From Diploptera punctata (Eukaryota; Arthropoda; Insecta; Blattodea; Blaberidae): a stretch of 64,000 nucleotides of DNA. Every line of letters starts with the position of its first letter. Position 1 is the first letter of the stretch. The position numbers were made by a program, and so were the translations under genes. Under the pieces are notes generated by a model, which was not told the origin of the DNA, did not search any database, and worked only from the letters and a program-made list of their open reading frames with translations. The stretch covers positions 1,364,001 to 1,428,000 of the forward strand of contig JASPKZ010003432.1 of assembly GCA_030220185.1 (NCBI GenBank). The letters are read 5' to 3'. Of this stretch, positions 11,701 to 26,700 are shown piece after piece.

Positions 11701-14700
11701 AACATAAGGTTAGCACCCAAAAATGACTACAGCATCAGTAGACTGATTAGACCTAATAAGAATGAGAAAATTAAAGAAGAAAACAAATCAGGGATTTATC
11801 AAATTAAATGTGAAGAATGTGAGAAATTCTACATAGGAAAACTAAAAGAAATTTGAAAACTAGAGTTAAAGAACATCTCAGGAATGTCAAGAAAGGGGAA
11901 GTAGAAAAATCTGCAGTGGCTGCCCATGCATGGTCTGAAAAACATCTTATCGAGAAAGAAGCAAAAATTATTAAAACAAATAGCGAAAAACCAAAAGAAC
12001 TGACATGTTGGGGAAAAGATCTACATTCAAAAGAGCGAAAAGAAGAAATTAAGAAACTTTGAAATATCCCCAGGTGTGTGAGATGACCTGGTTTCAGAGG
12101 TTTTTCAGTCAGCCAATGGAAATGGGAACGAGAAGGACAACTCTTCAAGACGACAGCAGAACAATGGTCGTGATGATAATGAGGATGGAACAGAAACTAT
12201 GTTCCGAAACTAGTTGTATAATACAAATAAGAAGAAACAAAATAATGAAGGTAGAAGTAGATAAAAAACACATACTTTCTACCTTAATGCAATATTACCT
12301 AATAGTGAGAATTCCTACAAAAATAAGTAAAGATAAAATTAATGGATTTAGCACAACTAGATGTATTGTGAAGGTATAAAATGGTAAAGAGAAAAATTTC
12401 ATGCCTGAAACCGGGGAGCGAACCACACCCGAAACACCTTCAGCTTTTCGTGTTGATGCTCTATCCATTGAGCTAATTCATGCTTCCTTCCCATCCAAGC
12501 ATAAATCCTTCCTTTACCTTACTCTCATGGTCCCACATTCAAATGCAATAAATCATCATTCACAAATACACAATGAATGGCTTCTACAGTAAGAAGACAT
12601 GAAGGGACTCCACACAGCTAAAGCATTATTTATTAAATTAAATTTCTCTTTACCGTTTGATTACGATAATTTAGCTGTATACATTAATTTACTTATTTCA
12701 ATCATAGTAACAGCTTTAGCTTCTTAATATTAATTTAATAAATAATGCTCTAGCTATGTGGAGTCCCTTCATGTCTTTTTAATGTAGAAGCCATTCATTG
12801 TGTATTTGTGAATGATGATTAATTGCATTTGAATGTGGGACCATGAGAGTAAGGTGAAGGAAGGATTTATGCTTGGATGGGAAGGAAGCCTGAATTAGCT
12901 TAATGGATAGAGCATCAGCATGGAAAGCTGAAGGTTCGGGGTTCGATTCCCGGTTCAGGCATACATTTTTCTCTTTACCATTTTATTACAATAATTTAGT
13001 TGTGCAAAATAATTGTATGTTCGGTACAGAGAAAAAAACTAGTCACTTTTCTAAGAAACTTAGAAAACAGACTTTTAATTATACAATGTACCAACTTCTT
13101 TGTCCATAAGTCTAAATTTGAATGTAAATAAACCCATGACTAAAATGTTTATTTTACTGTGTCACACTTCTACTAAATAGTTTTTTCCATTTGCAAAGAT
13201 AATGGCATTTCAAATTCCATTTTGACAAAATAGTGACTTAACCGGTTCTTTTTCTGTATTCTTCATGTGTAATTCTGAAATGTCTTTTGAAACATGCCCC
13301 AAGTAAGAGATTGAATTTCTTTAATAAAAAATTTAATATATTACCTCCTGTCAATTTTGAAAATATAAGTCACCAAGTTCATTATTTTGTACATTTTTAA
13401 GAATATTACGAACACACGTGAAAGAAACTTTACAGTTTTCTGGTAAAAGAAATAAAAGTGTTATAACATTGGATGGAGCACCACAGCTTTTTGAAAGAGC
13501 AGTTAAAGCTGTCAAATGAGCAGTTGCAAAACTAGCTGATAAAACCTTAGGAATGTTTTTTCTTGATAGACTCATAAAGTGCCATCATAGCTATTACTAC
13601 ACCAAGTTCAATAGAAGATATAAGTTATATTTGAAGAGAAAAATTTTCGCCTAGACCGAGACTCGAACCCGGGACCCTTGGTTTTCCGGGCCAAGTGCTC
13701 TACCAACTGAGCTACCGAGGCGAGTTGCGATCTAGACGCAAATTTTTTTCTCTTATATACATTGTAATTCCCTCACGCCAAATGCTTGAAACTGTAGCTT
13801 CTATCTTTGCAAATGGCGGCTTCTTAGTTAAGAAGACATTTATTGGGAATTTAACACTACTTTATAAAGCCAGTAGGGCTTCTATTGACGATTTTATTAT
13901 TAATTTAACACTTCTCACTGAAGGATAAATTATATTTGAAGAGAAAAATTTTCGCCTAGACCGAGACTCGAACCCGGGACCTTTGGCTTTCCGGGCCAAG
14001 TGCTCTACCAACTGAGCTACCAAGGCGAGTTGCGATCTAGATGCAAATTTTTTCTCTATCTGACGATAAAACAGAATTGTTTTGAAACATGTTCAAGAAC
14101 AAATCAACATTAACATTGAGGTAAGATGTCCAGACTAAAAATAATATAACAAGTATAAATGTTGAAAAAAAATAAGATACTTACATCACCTTGTCCTTTT
14201 CGAAGTAAATATTCAAACTGTTCATTGTCTTTCAGAATTTGGAAAATATAATTCATTTCCGTATATCTTCCAATTCCAGTCAGCAACCTCACCTGCATTA
14301 GAAGTCAATTAATTAAACAGAAACACACTACATTGAATTGCACAAACTAATTATATATAACTATATGACTATGGACTTATGGAATCAGCAGAAACAACAC
14401 ATTCAGTAAAGTTCTCCAATGGTCCCTTTCCTCAACCTGCTGCAACCAGTTTGTCTCTCTAATATCCAGTTCACTAAGATCTATGGTAATATCAAATGTT
14501 TCTTACCTCTCCTCATACAAATCTTCTAAGTAGATCGCAATTTCGAGACCATAATGGTCCCATCTTCAGTACTATTTTTGCAACTGATGTTATGTTGATC
14601 GGAAGAAACTCTTCTTCTTCCCTCTGTTGGTGGACCGATGAACCTCTGGATCAGGTCAGAATTTGGGGAAATTTAGAAGTTCATAAGTTTTCCTTTGTTT

Positions 14701-17700
14701 TTCTGAATGTGGATCTTTTCCCAAACCGTGAGTACCTTTTGTTTATCTATTTGTTTAATTACACTGGCTTTTGATTCAATTGAATGTTTTTCGGACCAAG
14801 CATGAGCAGCTACTGCTGACTTTTCCACTTCTCCATTTTTGACGTTTCTAAGATGTTCTTTCATGCTTGTTTTCAAATTTCTTTTTGTTTTTCCAATATA
14901 AATTTTGTCACAATCCTTGCATTTTATCTGATAAATTTCTGATTTTTTTTCTTCAATTCTTTCATTTTTATTAATTTTTAATTATCCTATTAAGGCTGTA
15001 TTCATTCTTTGGTGCTAATTTTATATTAAACTTTTTGAAAATGTTTTGGAACTTATGGTGTTTCAATGGATGGTAAGTGAATTTCTTGAATTTTATTTTT
15101 TCTGTTTCTTTTATAAGTGTGCTTTCATTAATTAATTTTTGTCTTTTAAATTTATTTATTTTCTTGTGTACCACATTTTCTTAATAACCGTTATCTACTG
15201 CAACATTAATTATGTGTTCTTTTTCTTTTTCATAGTTTTCTTTGCTCATAGGTATATTTACCAATCTATGTGTCAAACTATTGAATACTGCCTCTTTGTG
15301 AGCAAAATGGTTGAATCCTGAAGCTTTAATATAGTTGTCTATATGTGTATTCTTTCTATAAATTCCAAATTCTATCTTGTTTTCTTCGTTTCTTTTAAAA
15401 GTGAGATCTCACAGCTTAATGTCCCTCCTGGAGTACTTGCCCCTTGGATTTTTCCATCCTAAAAAAAATCCATTGACCCCAGCTGGGTTTGAACCCATGA
15501 CCCTCAAGACCAGATGCAAGGAGCTCAACCACTAGTCCACCATGGTCGAACATAATTAAGCATAAAGGAAACATAGACTTGAAGGTAAACAAAAGTAACA
15601 TTTGTAATCAAAATCAAAGTGGAAGGTTACAGAAGATGGTATTAACAGCAAAATTTCGACAGTTTGAGTTTGACTGAAGATATAAGTAAAATTATACTTT
15701 TGAAACCAGTATCGTGAAAACACACAACTTTATGAGGTGAGATATTACAAAAATTTTCTCCACCTCATTCATAAAAATAAAAGTAACATTAAAAAAAAGA
15801 TAAATCTGCAAAAATTGATACTATTCTTATTTACAATAAAAAAAATGACTTATTCCAAACATATACGAAAAATGTCTCATTAATTACTGCAACAAAAACC
15901 GAGTCACAAATAAATATAAGCAAAAACAAAAAACTCAACTTAAATGAAAAGCTCTATAGTGAAGAGTTGAAGGCCAATAGGCAGTGCAGAGGGAAGAACA
16001 CACTAATATTTAATTTTAGGAAGTTATATTTTGAGGTTATTTTAATTATATTATTTTTGGTCTGGACATCTTACCTCAATATTAATGTTGATTTGTTCTT
16101 GGACATGTTTCAAAACAATTCTGTTTTATCTTCTGGGAAAGCTGAAGATAAAACAGAATTGTTTTGAAACATGTCCAAGAACAAATCAACATTAATATTG
16201 AGGTAAGATGTCCAGACCAAAAATAATATAATTAAGAACACACTACTTCAGAGCACATCACAATGCAGACTGCAGTGCACATTAATTTTTTAATTCTTCT
16301 TGCCTCTGTCCTGAGGATTGGCAGATTCAAACCTGGCCAGGGTTGATGGATTTTTTAAGGTGCAAAATATCCAAGGAACAAGTCCTGGAGGAACTTTAAG
16401 CCATGGGTCCTGAGTCTGAAGATTTCCAGGCTCATAATAGAATCTTAAGCCATAAAAAAGAGGCCTCTATGTAAAATTTACCAACCCTCATACATCCAAG
16501 TAATACCTTAGTTGCCTACTAGGTATCTCATTGGGTCAGTGTGCTGACCATATGCCACTCATGAAATATGTACTGAATTAAGCATAACTAAATTAGTTTG
16601 GTCAAGAAACTCCCAACAAAGGAGTGGCTAAGGCCAGACTCAAAGGGCCCTGAAGCCAGAGAGAGAGAGAGAGAGAGATAGTCTGTTGTGGCAGCTGAAA
16701 TCCCAAATTATGAGGAGGAGGAAATAAAGAGGTGCTAAGGGAAGAGAAAGCAGAATGAGACAAAAATATGGAAACAGAACATTAAAGGTATCCTCTGAAC
16801 CAAGTAAATAGTTCACTGCACTTATAATGAGTAGTAAGACAGTGTTTTGTCTTGATTCCACATACAAACAGTTGAGTAATATATACTGTCACTGTTGCAA
16901 TCTTAACTTGTGGTACATAAAACTCCTTTCTGTAGCAACAAGATATTTTGACTATATTTATTTCAAGGTATTCTTACTTAAAGTTACCTACCATGAGAGG
17001 CCATTCTTCTCTCTGCAGCAAGTTGCTGGTGAGTGTTCGAACTCTTTGTAAGATGGCTGCTATTCCTTCCATATTCAATGCAGCTGTGTAGCAATCATGT
17101 GCACGAATCAATATTTCAACAACTGAAAATTAAAAATATCTCATCACTCTTGGATGGGGTGTAAGGAGTAGAAATGCATCATGCAGAGACTTTACTATAC
17201 AATTTCTTAACTTCACCTTCATATGGTACACCCTTTTTTAAATACTAACGAGGATAAGGGAGACCGAGTCACAGCAAGATAATTGTCAAATTATGCAATA
17301 GAGGAAATGCCATTTCATACCTTCCTTGCAAATGGAAGTTAAGAGTGGGCTAACTACCCGCCTTTTAAAAACAATGAGTTGTGGACCATTCACAAATATA
17401 CTTGGATAAAAGAAAAGACTTTCTGGAAAAACCAGATCAAGAAGAAAGAAGTGAACAACAGGGAGTTGTGGAGTATCTCTGTGAACGAGGCAAAAAAGAA
17501 TTTGGTATGAAATTGTCCAAAATTTATTGATAAGTCAGTCATGGATATTTTAAGGAAGTAAAAACTATCAGTACCGAGTTAAATATATATCCATTGAATG
17601 AGAAAATTAGAGAATATAGAGAGAAATGGTTTACACATGTGGAAAGAATGAATGTAACAAGATTACCAAGAGCAGCATTCAACTACAAGCAAGAGGTTCA

Positions 17701-20700
17701 AGGAATGTAGGAAGGCCAGTGAAAAGATGGACAGAACAACTGTGAGGCAGAATAGGCAATTTTTTCCTAGCCCATGAAGTGAAGAAGAAGAAGAAGAAGA
17801 AGAAGAAGAAGAAAAACTATCAATAATGGCTCCCTTCAGAAGGGAAGTAAAGTCAAATAAAAGGCCTTTCAGCAAACTTTGTCAGCTCCTTCATATCTAG
17901 ATTTGAATTGCGATACTAATGACCTGAGTTGTTAAAGAGCAATGTTAAATAAAAGCTAACATTTCGATCTTAAACATCACAGGTACTACTTAATATTAAT
18001 TTTTTTCACATTTTAGTATCTAAATTTTTGGACAAAGAGAGATAAACAGACAGATAAGCTAAATGATCTTAATGGGAAACCAAATGCAATAAGAATAGTT
18101 ATATTTGAAGAGAAAAATTATATGCTCAGACTGGGGTTTGGCTTTCTAAGCCAATGCTCTACCACTGAGTTACATGGGAAACTCCAATCTGAATGCAAAT
18201 TTTTCTCTTCAGCGAGAAGTGTTAAATAATAATAAAAACATCAAAAGAATAGTTATTTTTAGATTTAAATTAAAATGTTTTATACCTCACCTCATATCCA
18301 GTCTTCTAATTATTCTAATAGTTATATCTAGTAGACTGCATTAGATGGAACATGTGGCACAAAGGAGGAACCTAAGAGGGGGATGGAAACTCCTTGTATG
18401 TAAAACTGAGAGAAAATTTGGAGTAGGTGACCCAAGAATGAGATAAGAAAATAATATTAACCATAATTTGAGGGAGATAAAAATGTATAATGTTATGGCG
18501 GTTCCCACAATATTGTATGGATGTGAAACTTGGGCACCAATGAAAAAACAGAAGGATAGAATACAGACGGCGGAGATGAGGGTCCTAAGACAAGTAAAAG
18601 GATGTACAAGACTTGATAGAATAAGAAATGAGGATATAAGAGAAGAATTGAAAGTACAGCCTTTATTGGATAAGGTCACGAATTACAGACAGAAATGGAT
18701 TGATCACATGGATGGAATGAGTAAGGAGAGCAAGAAATTATCAAGCAAGAGGAAGACGTGATATTGGAAGACCTAGAAGACGTTGGGCTGATGCATTATG
18801 AAGTCAGAATGGGCAATTGCCTAATCCCTGGAGTGATGATGATGATGATGATGATGAATTATGTAGGTACTATATGGTAATTAATAAGCTTGGTCTGTAT
18901 GTGTATATATACATATATATGTTACATTGCAGATTTTCGCGGATATAAGTATGAATAAGAAAGTTTTCTTAGGTTTTCCGCGTCTTGGATTCAGGAGTCG
19001 GTGGCCAGGGGCCGAACTTGAATCCAAGATGCAGAAAACCCAAGAAAACTTTCTTATTCATATATATATACATATACAGACCAAGCTTAATAATTAATTA
19101 TAACCTTTTAATGTTACTTCCTATTGTATTTTTAAAACTATATACTAATGTTTTTATTATTAATTTAATACTTCTCACTGAAGGACAAATTACATTTGAA
19201 GAGAAAAATAGATGCTCAGATTGGAGTTTGAAGTCCAAGCATATATTTTTCTCTTTAAATATAATTTTTCCTTCAGTGAGAAGTGTTACATTAATAATAG
19301 AAACATCGAAATAAACCCTACTGGCTTTATAAAGTAATGTTTAAATTCCCAATAAGAATCTTCTTAAAAAAAGAAGCTGTCATTTGTGTGATCGAGCAAA
19401 GGTTCATAAATTTGGCACTTGGAATTAACAATGTATAAGAGAAAAATTTGCATTTAAGATTGGAGTGCTCAGGTAGCTCAGTTGGTAGAGCATTGGCATA
19501 GAAAGCCAAAGGTTCTGGGTTCAAATCCCAGTCTGAGCGTATATTTTTATCTTCAAATACTATATAGTATTTCCCATTAAAAACCAGAAGGCATATCGAA
19601 AAATGGATCATAGCCTTTGACGTTCTAGGGAATTGTATAAATAAGAGAGAAATTCACATTTATATTGGAGGCCTTGGTAACTCAGTTGGAAAGAGGACTA
19701 GTGTATAGAACTAGAGATCTTGGGTTCAAACCCCAATTTAGGTATACATTTTTCTCTTCAAATATAAATACAAATATGTAAATATGTAGGTAATGATTGA
19801 AAAATATTAGCTCATGCTAGAGATTGTATGGAGGACTTATGTACATGCAGCCATGAACCACTGAATTTGATAGTGCTAATGAGTTGGTTGGTTGGTTGGT
19901 TAGTTAGTATCATTAATATTCTGTATAGGCATACCTTCTGTATTTGAATCTGGGTCAAGAGTTCCAAGTTTGATAGCTTCTTTCAGAAGTTTGGTGCCTA
20001 ATTTTGAAGGTTCTTCACAGAGTTCCAACACACGATGAAAATTATTTTCCATCTTACATCCCCATAACATTATTCCCAGAGACTCACTTGTTTCACCTGA
20101 AACAAAATTAAGAAACTGTACAATTTAACAATTTACAGAATTTTAAAAATGTCTACACTATATTTAACTTTCACAGGGAAAAAATCACCATGAGGTTTAA
20201 TTTAATTCTTAATGTTTATACTAATTTATACAAAAAATGGAAAGTGACACTATAAGATAATAAAAAGGTTAAAATAATAAAATACTAACTGAGATCTTCA
20301 ACAGTTTTTAAACACCTTTTCAACAGCTGAAACTGGAACATGTACCAAAAAGCCTACAATATCTTCTAACTGAAATTTTACTTACAATGGAACTGCCAAC
20401 AATTGCATGTCGAAACCTACCATGAAATTTCTTCCAGAGAAGCATTGTGATGTACAAAGGCCATGTCCAAAAAATGATTTGCCACTTTAACTGCAAGACA
20501 CAAAAATCGAAGCTAGAATCCAGCACTGACAACCCATTTTATGGAGCAGATGGACTCCCTGCTTGAGTAAAAGCAGAGTGGAATGAGGGCGGACTCAGTG
20601 CAATTATAGGTAGTGAAGTTTTTATCCAATCTACTGGTCATGAGTTGTATTACTTCCTCTCTATCTATCTATCTTCGGGTTTTTACAGCTGCTGCCATCT

Positions 20701-23700
20701 TCCCATGCCAAACCTTCAAAGCCTATGGTCTTGGGCATCTTCGATGCTTAGCCCTCTAGCTTGCATTACTGTCTTCATGTTTTCCTTCCATGTTAACCTT
20801 GGTCTCCCTCTTTTTGTATTACTTCCTAATAGTCTAAATGAGAGATTTGATGCTGGATTTTAGCGCCTTACAGTTAAAAAACCAGGATTTTTTTTGGATA
20901 TGCATTTGGTAGATCACAACACTTCTATGGGAGAAATTTCAAGATAGATGGTTGACAGTTCTCTTGTTAGTTGAGGATGACTGAGATATCAGGTACATAT
21001 TTAGGTAAACTTTAATCATTCACCTCATATTCTTCTTCTTCTTTAAACTAGTTTCAAAACTTTAATCAGTTCCATCACCAGTATTTTGACAACTGCTGTT
21101 CTGTCGTCTTGAAGAGTGTCTCTTGCTCCCTCTGTTGGTAGACTGAAAACCTCAAAATCAAATCATTTTCCATAGGAATTTCAAAGTACATTAATTTCTC
21201 TTTTTCGTTTTTTTAATGTAGATTTTTTCCAAACAGTGAGTTCTGCAATAGCTGCTCATGCATGGTCGAAAAAACATCTTATCGAAAGGAAGTCTAAATT
21301 ATTAAAACAAATAGAAAAACCCAAAGAACTCACTGTTTGCGGAAAAATCTACATAAAAAAAGCAAAAAAGAGAAATTAATGAACTTTGAAATTCCCGCAG
21401 ACAATTATTTCATTTTGAGATTTTTCAGTCTACCAACAGAGGGAGCAAGAGATGGCTCTTCAAGACAACAGAACAACGGTTGTCAAAATAGTGATGATGG
21501 GACTGATTAAAGTTTTGAAACTAGTTTAAAAAGAAGAATATGAGGTGAGTGATAAAAATTTACCTAAATAAACAATACCTCATAGTGTGGATTCCTAAAA
21601 AAGTAATCTCAGGTATATATTTTATTAATTTTCTATAGAAGAAAAAGGATATGAGGTGAGGTAATAAAAACATTAATTTAATTCTTAAATTAAACCTCAT
21701 AGTGCTCTTTCTCTGTGAAAGTTAAATATATATTTTATTTATTTAACTTTCACAGGGAAAGAACACTATGAGGTTTAATTTAATTCTTATATATTTTATT
21801 ATCTGACCTTATATATAGTAAACTCAATTGTGGTTCATAATGAGGTAAATATCAACAAAATAAAAAACATAAATTGTAAAATTTATACCTCACTTCACAA
21901 AATATGATCCTCCGACAAAAGTCTGACATGTTTCAGGAAGCAACATCCCCATTCTCAACCAAATACCACTGTTTGAAATGAGCCGCCTACTTCAGCTTTA
22001 CCTCATGCATCTGATGGAGAGTGAATGAATTTTGAAATCAAATCGTACTTGCCAGGATTGTCATAAATCATGGATCTGTTCAAGAAAAATTCCCAGTGAG
22101 GAAGATTTGAGGTGCACACGGCAAAGCGATGTTGATGGCTTGCTTTAAATAGTCAAATAAAAAATGACAATGATTTAATATAATAAATTTGAGAATTTTT
22201 ACATTATGAGGTTTTCTTAATATCAATTCTTCTTACCTCATACATCAATGTTTTTTAAACACAGAATTGCAGTATCAGAAAAAAACATCTTTTCCATCTT
22301 CAGCTGTTTTCACGACTGTCAATTTTTTCTTTTGCGGTATTCACAATTCATGATTCATTTGATTCCTATTAATGACAATGATTGTCTTCAAAATATATCC
22401 AAGGGAAAGGATCATATTTTATGAGATGAGTTATAAAGTTTCAAATTTTTATTTTTTATTTTATTGAAATTTATTAATGGTGGATTCTGGTAGCATTTAT
22501 GTCTCCTGACCAGAATATCTGGGCTCAATACTTAATTTGACACTTTGGGAGAAAAAAATACTACCTTGAATAAAATTGTTACACATATACCACTAATCCT
22601 TAATTTATTGAGACATCTTTCAAAGGAAATCTTCTCCATCCTCAAACCTTTTGTTGTATAACATATGACTTTATTGAAAATTAAATGCAATAAAAATTGG
22701 TATCTCTTAACAATACAATATAACACTTTGAATAACACAAATAGAACACAATATAAGTCAGGAAATATGAAGTTAATTAATTTTCCTTCTAGTGCTCCGA
22801 TATAGAGCTGATAAATTGCCCTGTACTTGTTGAATTGGGTTGGGTCTTGTGCAGTGAAGTAGGTGATTCAAGTCCATTATTGATTCAGATTCTTTGCAGA
22901 TGGTACATTCCTTCCTTCGGGTATAATTTGATTCTAACTAGATGTGCAGCTAGACAATCAAGTCCTGTTTTCAATCTAAAGGCAGCCATAGCCTATTTCA
23001 GAGATTATGTTTGTGATGATCTTCTTGGTTGAAATGATTGCCAGGGGTTTTGTTCCCATGATTATTGTAGTGATTTTTTTTGGCTAATTCATCTGCCAGC
23101 TCATTGCCTGCAACTCCAACATGAGCAGGGATTCATTGCATAGTAATAGTTCTCTTTGAGGTCTTCAACTTTGTTAATAGATATTTAATGTCTTTACTAA
23201 TAAATTTCTTGACAAAATTCCATTTGAGGTGTTAGAGTATATAAGAAATTGTAATATAAAATTACAAAATTATGCACCTTGTATGTATTCTCAACTGTTA
23301 AAATGATTAAAACATTGTAGGTCTTTCAGGACCAGTCCCATCCTCAGCAGAAAACAATGTTTCAATAAATTTAACAGTTAAGGAGACAGCATACAAAGTT
23401 CATAATTTTATATTATAATTTTTCATATACTTTAATATTGTGGATTTGAGAACAATCAGATTTGCTATATGAAGATATGGCTTGTATAGCAGTCTGTGAA
23501 TCCATATGTAAAACAGCTTTTTGTAATGGTTTGACACTATATATCAAATTTTGGAGGGCTTCTATTACTCCATCAAAGTTGTTGATCTATCCACTGGAGA
23601 ATGAGAGAACAATCAGCATTAAACATCAGCACCTGCACCTCTTATATCTATCTGTTTGCCATTTCTGAAGACCCATAACTTTCTCACAACTATTGGAATC

Positions 23701-26700
23701 AGTTTTCTATATGACTTCAGTTACTGGGTATCAGAGTTTCAAAAAGAGGAAGTCTTTAAAAATTCGCTCAAATATTGCTAGAAAGTCGCTAAATATACTC
23801 CTACTCCACGACTCGACAGGACCAGAGGCTGATGGTTTACAAGCTGGCTGCTATCCTTACATCCACATGTGTAGACAATCAATCAGCCAGTATAGGGATG
23901 ATTCATGGTCAATATGTCGGATCCTCATGCCGTTATAGCTGGTTTTCTCAACTAGCAGCTGATATTTGTTGTAGTTACCCAAATTCCTACAACGATGAGT
24001 GGTGACCAACCCATATTGGCCAAAATTTCATGAGAAAATTTCCACCCCCATAGGGACTCCAACCAGTGCATGTCCTGTAGCTCTGCATTAAAGCATGATG
24101 CTTTAAACAGCTTAACTATGATGCAGGACTTATCACAAATAATATATTGGAATTAACATACAAAAATCTGTAATGTTACTACTGGTTTTTTCCCATACTA
24201 GATAAATTAAGAAAATTTTATCAATAAACTACAATCAAAATCCTCCAGATTCAGTTACTTGTTGCCAGAAATGGGTACTACACTACATTTAGTGTAAGTA
24301 CATTGTGATTTGCTTAGGCAGATCAAGATATGTCAGAATTTCAACTTGTGCCTGTAATATGTATAATTCCAACAACTAGAATACCTTTCCTGTAGTTCGT
24401 TATAGCTGAAACAATTTCATCACATAAAAGAGTTGTCAAATCTTCATTATTCAACTGTGCTGCCATTAAAATATCACTTGCCATCTGCCACTTATTGCCA
24501 CTTTCTTCAGCCATAGCTGCATTCAATAGTCTCAAAGGATCTTCCAACTTCAAAATATCCTGAAAATTAATATATTGCTTATTAATATTGTGCAAAATTC
24601 CCACTCATTTATCTGTTAATGTCTTAATATTAAAATAGAATTAACAGATCTTTAGACTTTCGACAGTTACAACTGTCACAATTCCAGCTGGTAGTCTCAC
24701 GTTGAAAGTAATTAACTATTTTCATTCCCTACTATATATATGAAGCAGACAGGAAAAATCCAGGTAAGTCACTTTTCCATGAAACCTAAAAAATTGACTT
24801 TTAATTATACAATGTATCTACTTCTTTACCTGCATGCCAAACTTTGAAGGTAAATAACACAGAATAAATGTTATATTCAGTTTAACATATTCCAGTCTTG
24901 GACAAATTTATTTTTTTGAAAAGAAAAATTAATACTTGAACTGGGAATCAAACCCCGGATCTCTGACTCTCTACATCAGTGTGCAGTCCATTACATCATT
25001 CAAGACCCGACATAACAGCTAAATTTTCTTTCCACTTTTACAATTCTCTTATGTAAGAAGGCACTAGCACATGCTATTAACAATGACATCAGACAACTTC
25101 TATTCAAAGCACTTTTAACGAGAATTTTACATTAACATATTTTAAGCAGTAAAGCTTAATATTTTAATTTATTTTGCAGTGCCCCAGGTTGTCATTTTAA
25201 CATTTCTGGTATATTTTGATGTTATGAATGGTAAAATGGAGTCAGAGTCAGAGCTCCGGGATTCGATTTCCGGTTCAAGCATTAATTTTTCTTTAAAAAA
25301 AACTGTCTAAATTTTTTCTTTTATTTTTTCAAATTTCTAAAAAGATAGCCCTTCCACAGAGAATCTAATGCTCAAATTCCATTTAAAAAAAAAGACTCAC
25401 TGGTTCTTTCCCTGTTCCCTTTGTAAGTGTATATATGATTAAATATTTATTTAACCCTCTGCATGCCACTGGTAAAATCTCTTGTGTCAGAGATTTAAAT
25501 CGCACCCGCCGATGTGATCGGCTTTGCAAGTAGTTTGAGTATATTGTCTGGCAGGTAATGGACAGGAGCACCAGAGCCGATCTAATCGGCTCATGACACC
25601 TAAAGGGTTAAACTAACAGAGTTAAGGTCACAAGGTCTTATCTTCCAATGAATGCAAAATGAATGCATTTATACACTTAAATTATCTTAATGCTTTTCAC
25701 TATAATTTGTTAAATAGACTTATACCTTCTTGCTAATCCACAGATAAAAAGCCTACATCTGAATTATAATAAAAATAACTTTTATCTCGGACTTGAAAAA
25801 ATGAAAGTTATCTTGAGTTATAATGCTTTTGCCACCATTTCCCATGATGATTTCTAAAGCAAGTATACTTTAAAGTGTTGCTAAACTGGCACGGGTGAAA
25901 AATTTTGCTAAAGTTTGTTAATTTAGATTTACGCAGCACATTAATGAAATTGTGTTGTGCAGATAATGTGTGATCTTGCTGCCAGTGAGCATGTATGTAC
26001 TTGCATACAGAATGGGAATTCTCATATTGCTACAATAACTAACAGCTGATAGCAGTAGTGCAATTGTCTATGAAATAAGGCAGTTCTTTAAGCTTGCTAA
26101 TATCTAAACTTTCACACATATTATCCAGTTGTATAATTTGTGATGGTCTTTTATGGAATTCTACAAATCTAGAACTGTACAAAGTTCTCCATGAAAAATC
26201 AGGTGAAGGTCAGAATGATCAAATAAAAAATTTGTTTCAATTTGTGTTAAATTCTATAAACATTGACAGTATCTCTGAATATTAATGTGAAAATAACTTG
26301 TGTATAGGTGTCGCTGTTCTATAGAAAAATACTTAAAAGTGAAAAGAGTGAAGTGTTTTTAGTTCCTAGTTCATCTGCTCCTACTGTTCTAAAAAAGCAA
26401 AGAGGATGCCCTAGTCGTCAGTTTTGAAGATAGTAGTGATAAAAGTAAAAAAGCGAAAGACTGCAGAACTTCAACATGAAAACTCATCCAAAGAACCTGC
26501 TTTTGCAACTAAAGCACATTTAAAGGAGTAAGGAGAGGAAAAGGCATCTTAAACAGCTCCAATAAGAGCAGAAAAAACCCTTCGAGTTTTGAAATCATCA
26601 AAACCACAACTCCAAATAAAACCTTACAATGAAAGTGAAGTTATTTCATTAATTTATTGAAGCTAATTTAAACTAAAGGCAATTCAAGTTTATAAGAGCA

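Larger units (their letters stand above)
20985..21610. mobile_element. Head-to-head PLE family D pair
   Basis: A minus-strand 3' end (20985-21243) meets a plus-strand 3' end (21244-21610) at the endonuclease region (IAAHAWSKKHLIERKS, LTVCGKIYIKKAKKREINEL). Each side carries the hammerhead and then TATGAGGTGAGTG. The junction is abrupt, with no spacer. Confidence 0.82.

Noticed and set aside
5725..14185. A missing SPG11 exon in the 8.5-kb intron
   Set aside because: Exons j and k join in phase 0 with no gap against the known protein (LRKGQGD to VGNLKSAILD).
17663..17875. ORF with a polyserine run
   Set aside because: Antisense reading of the (GAA)n tail of a LINE fragment.
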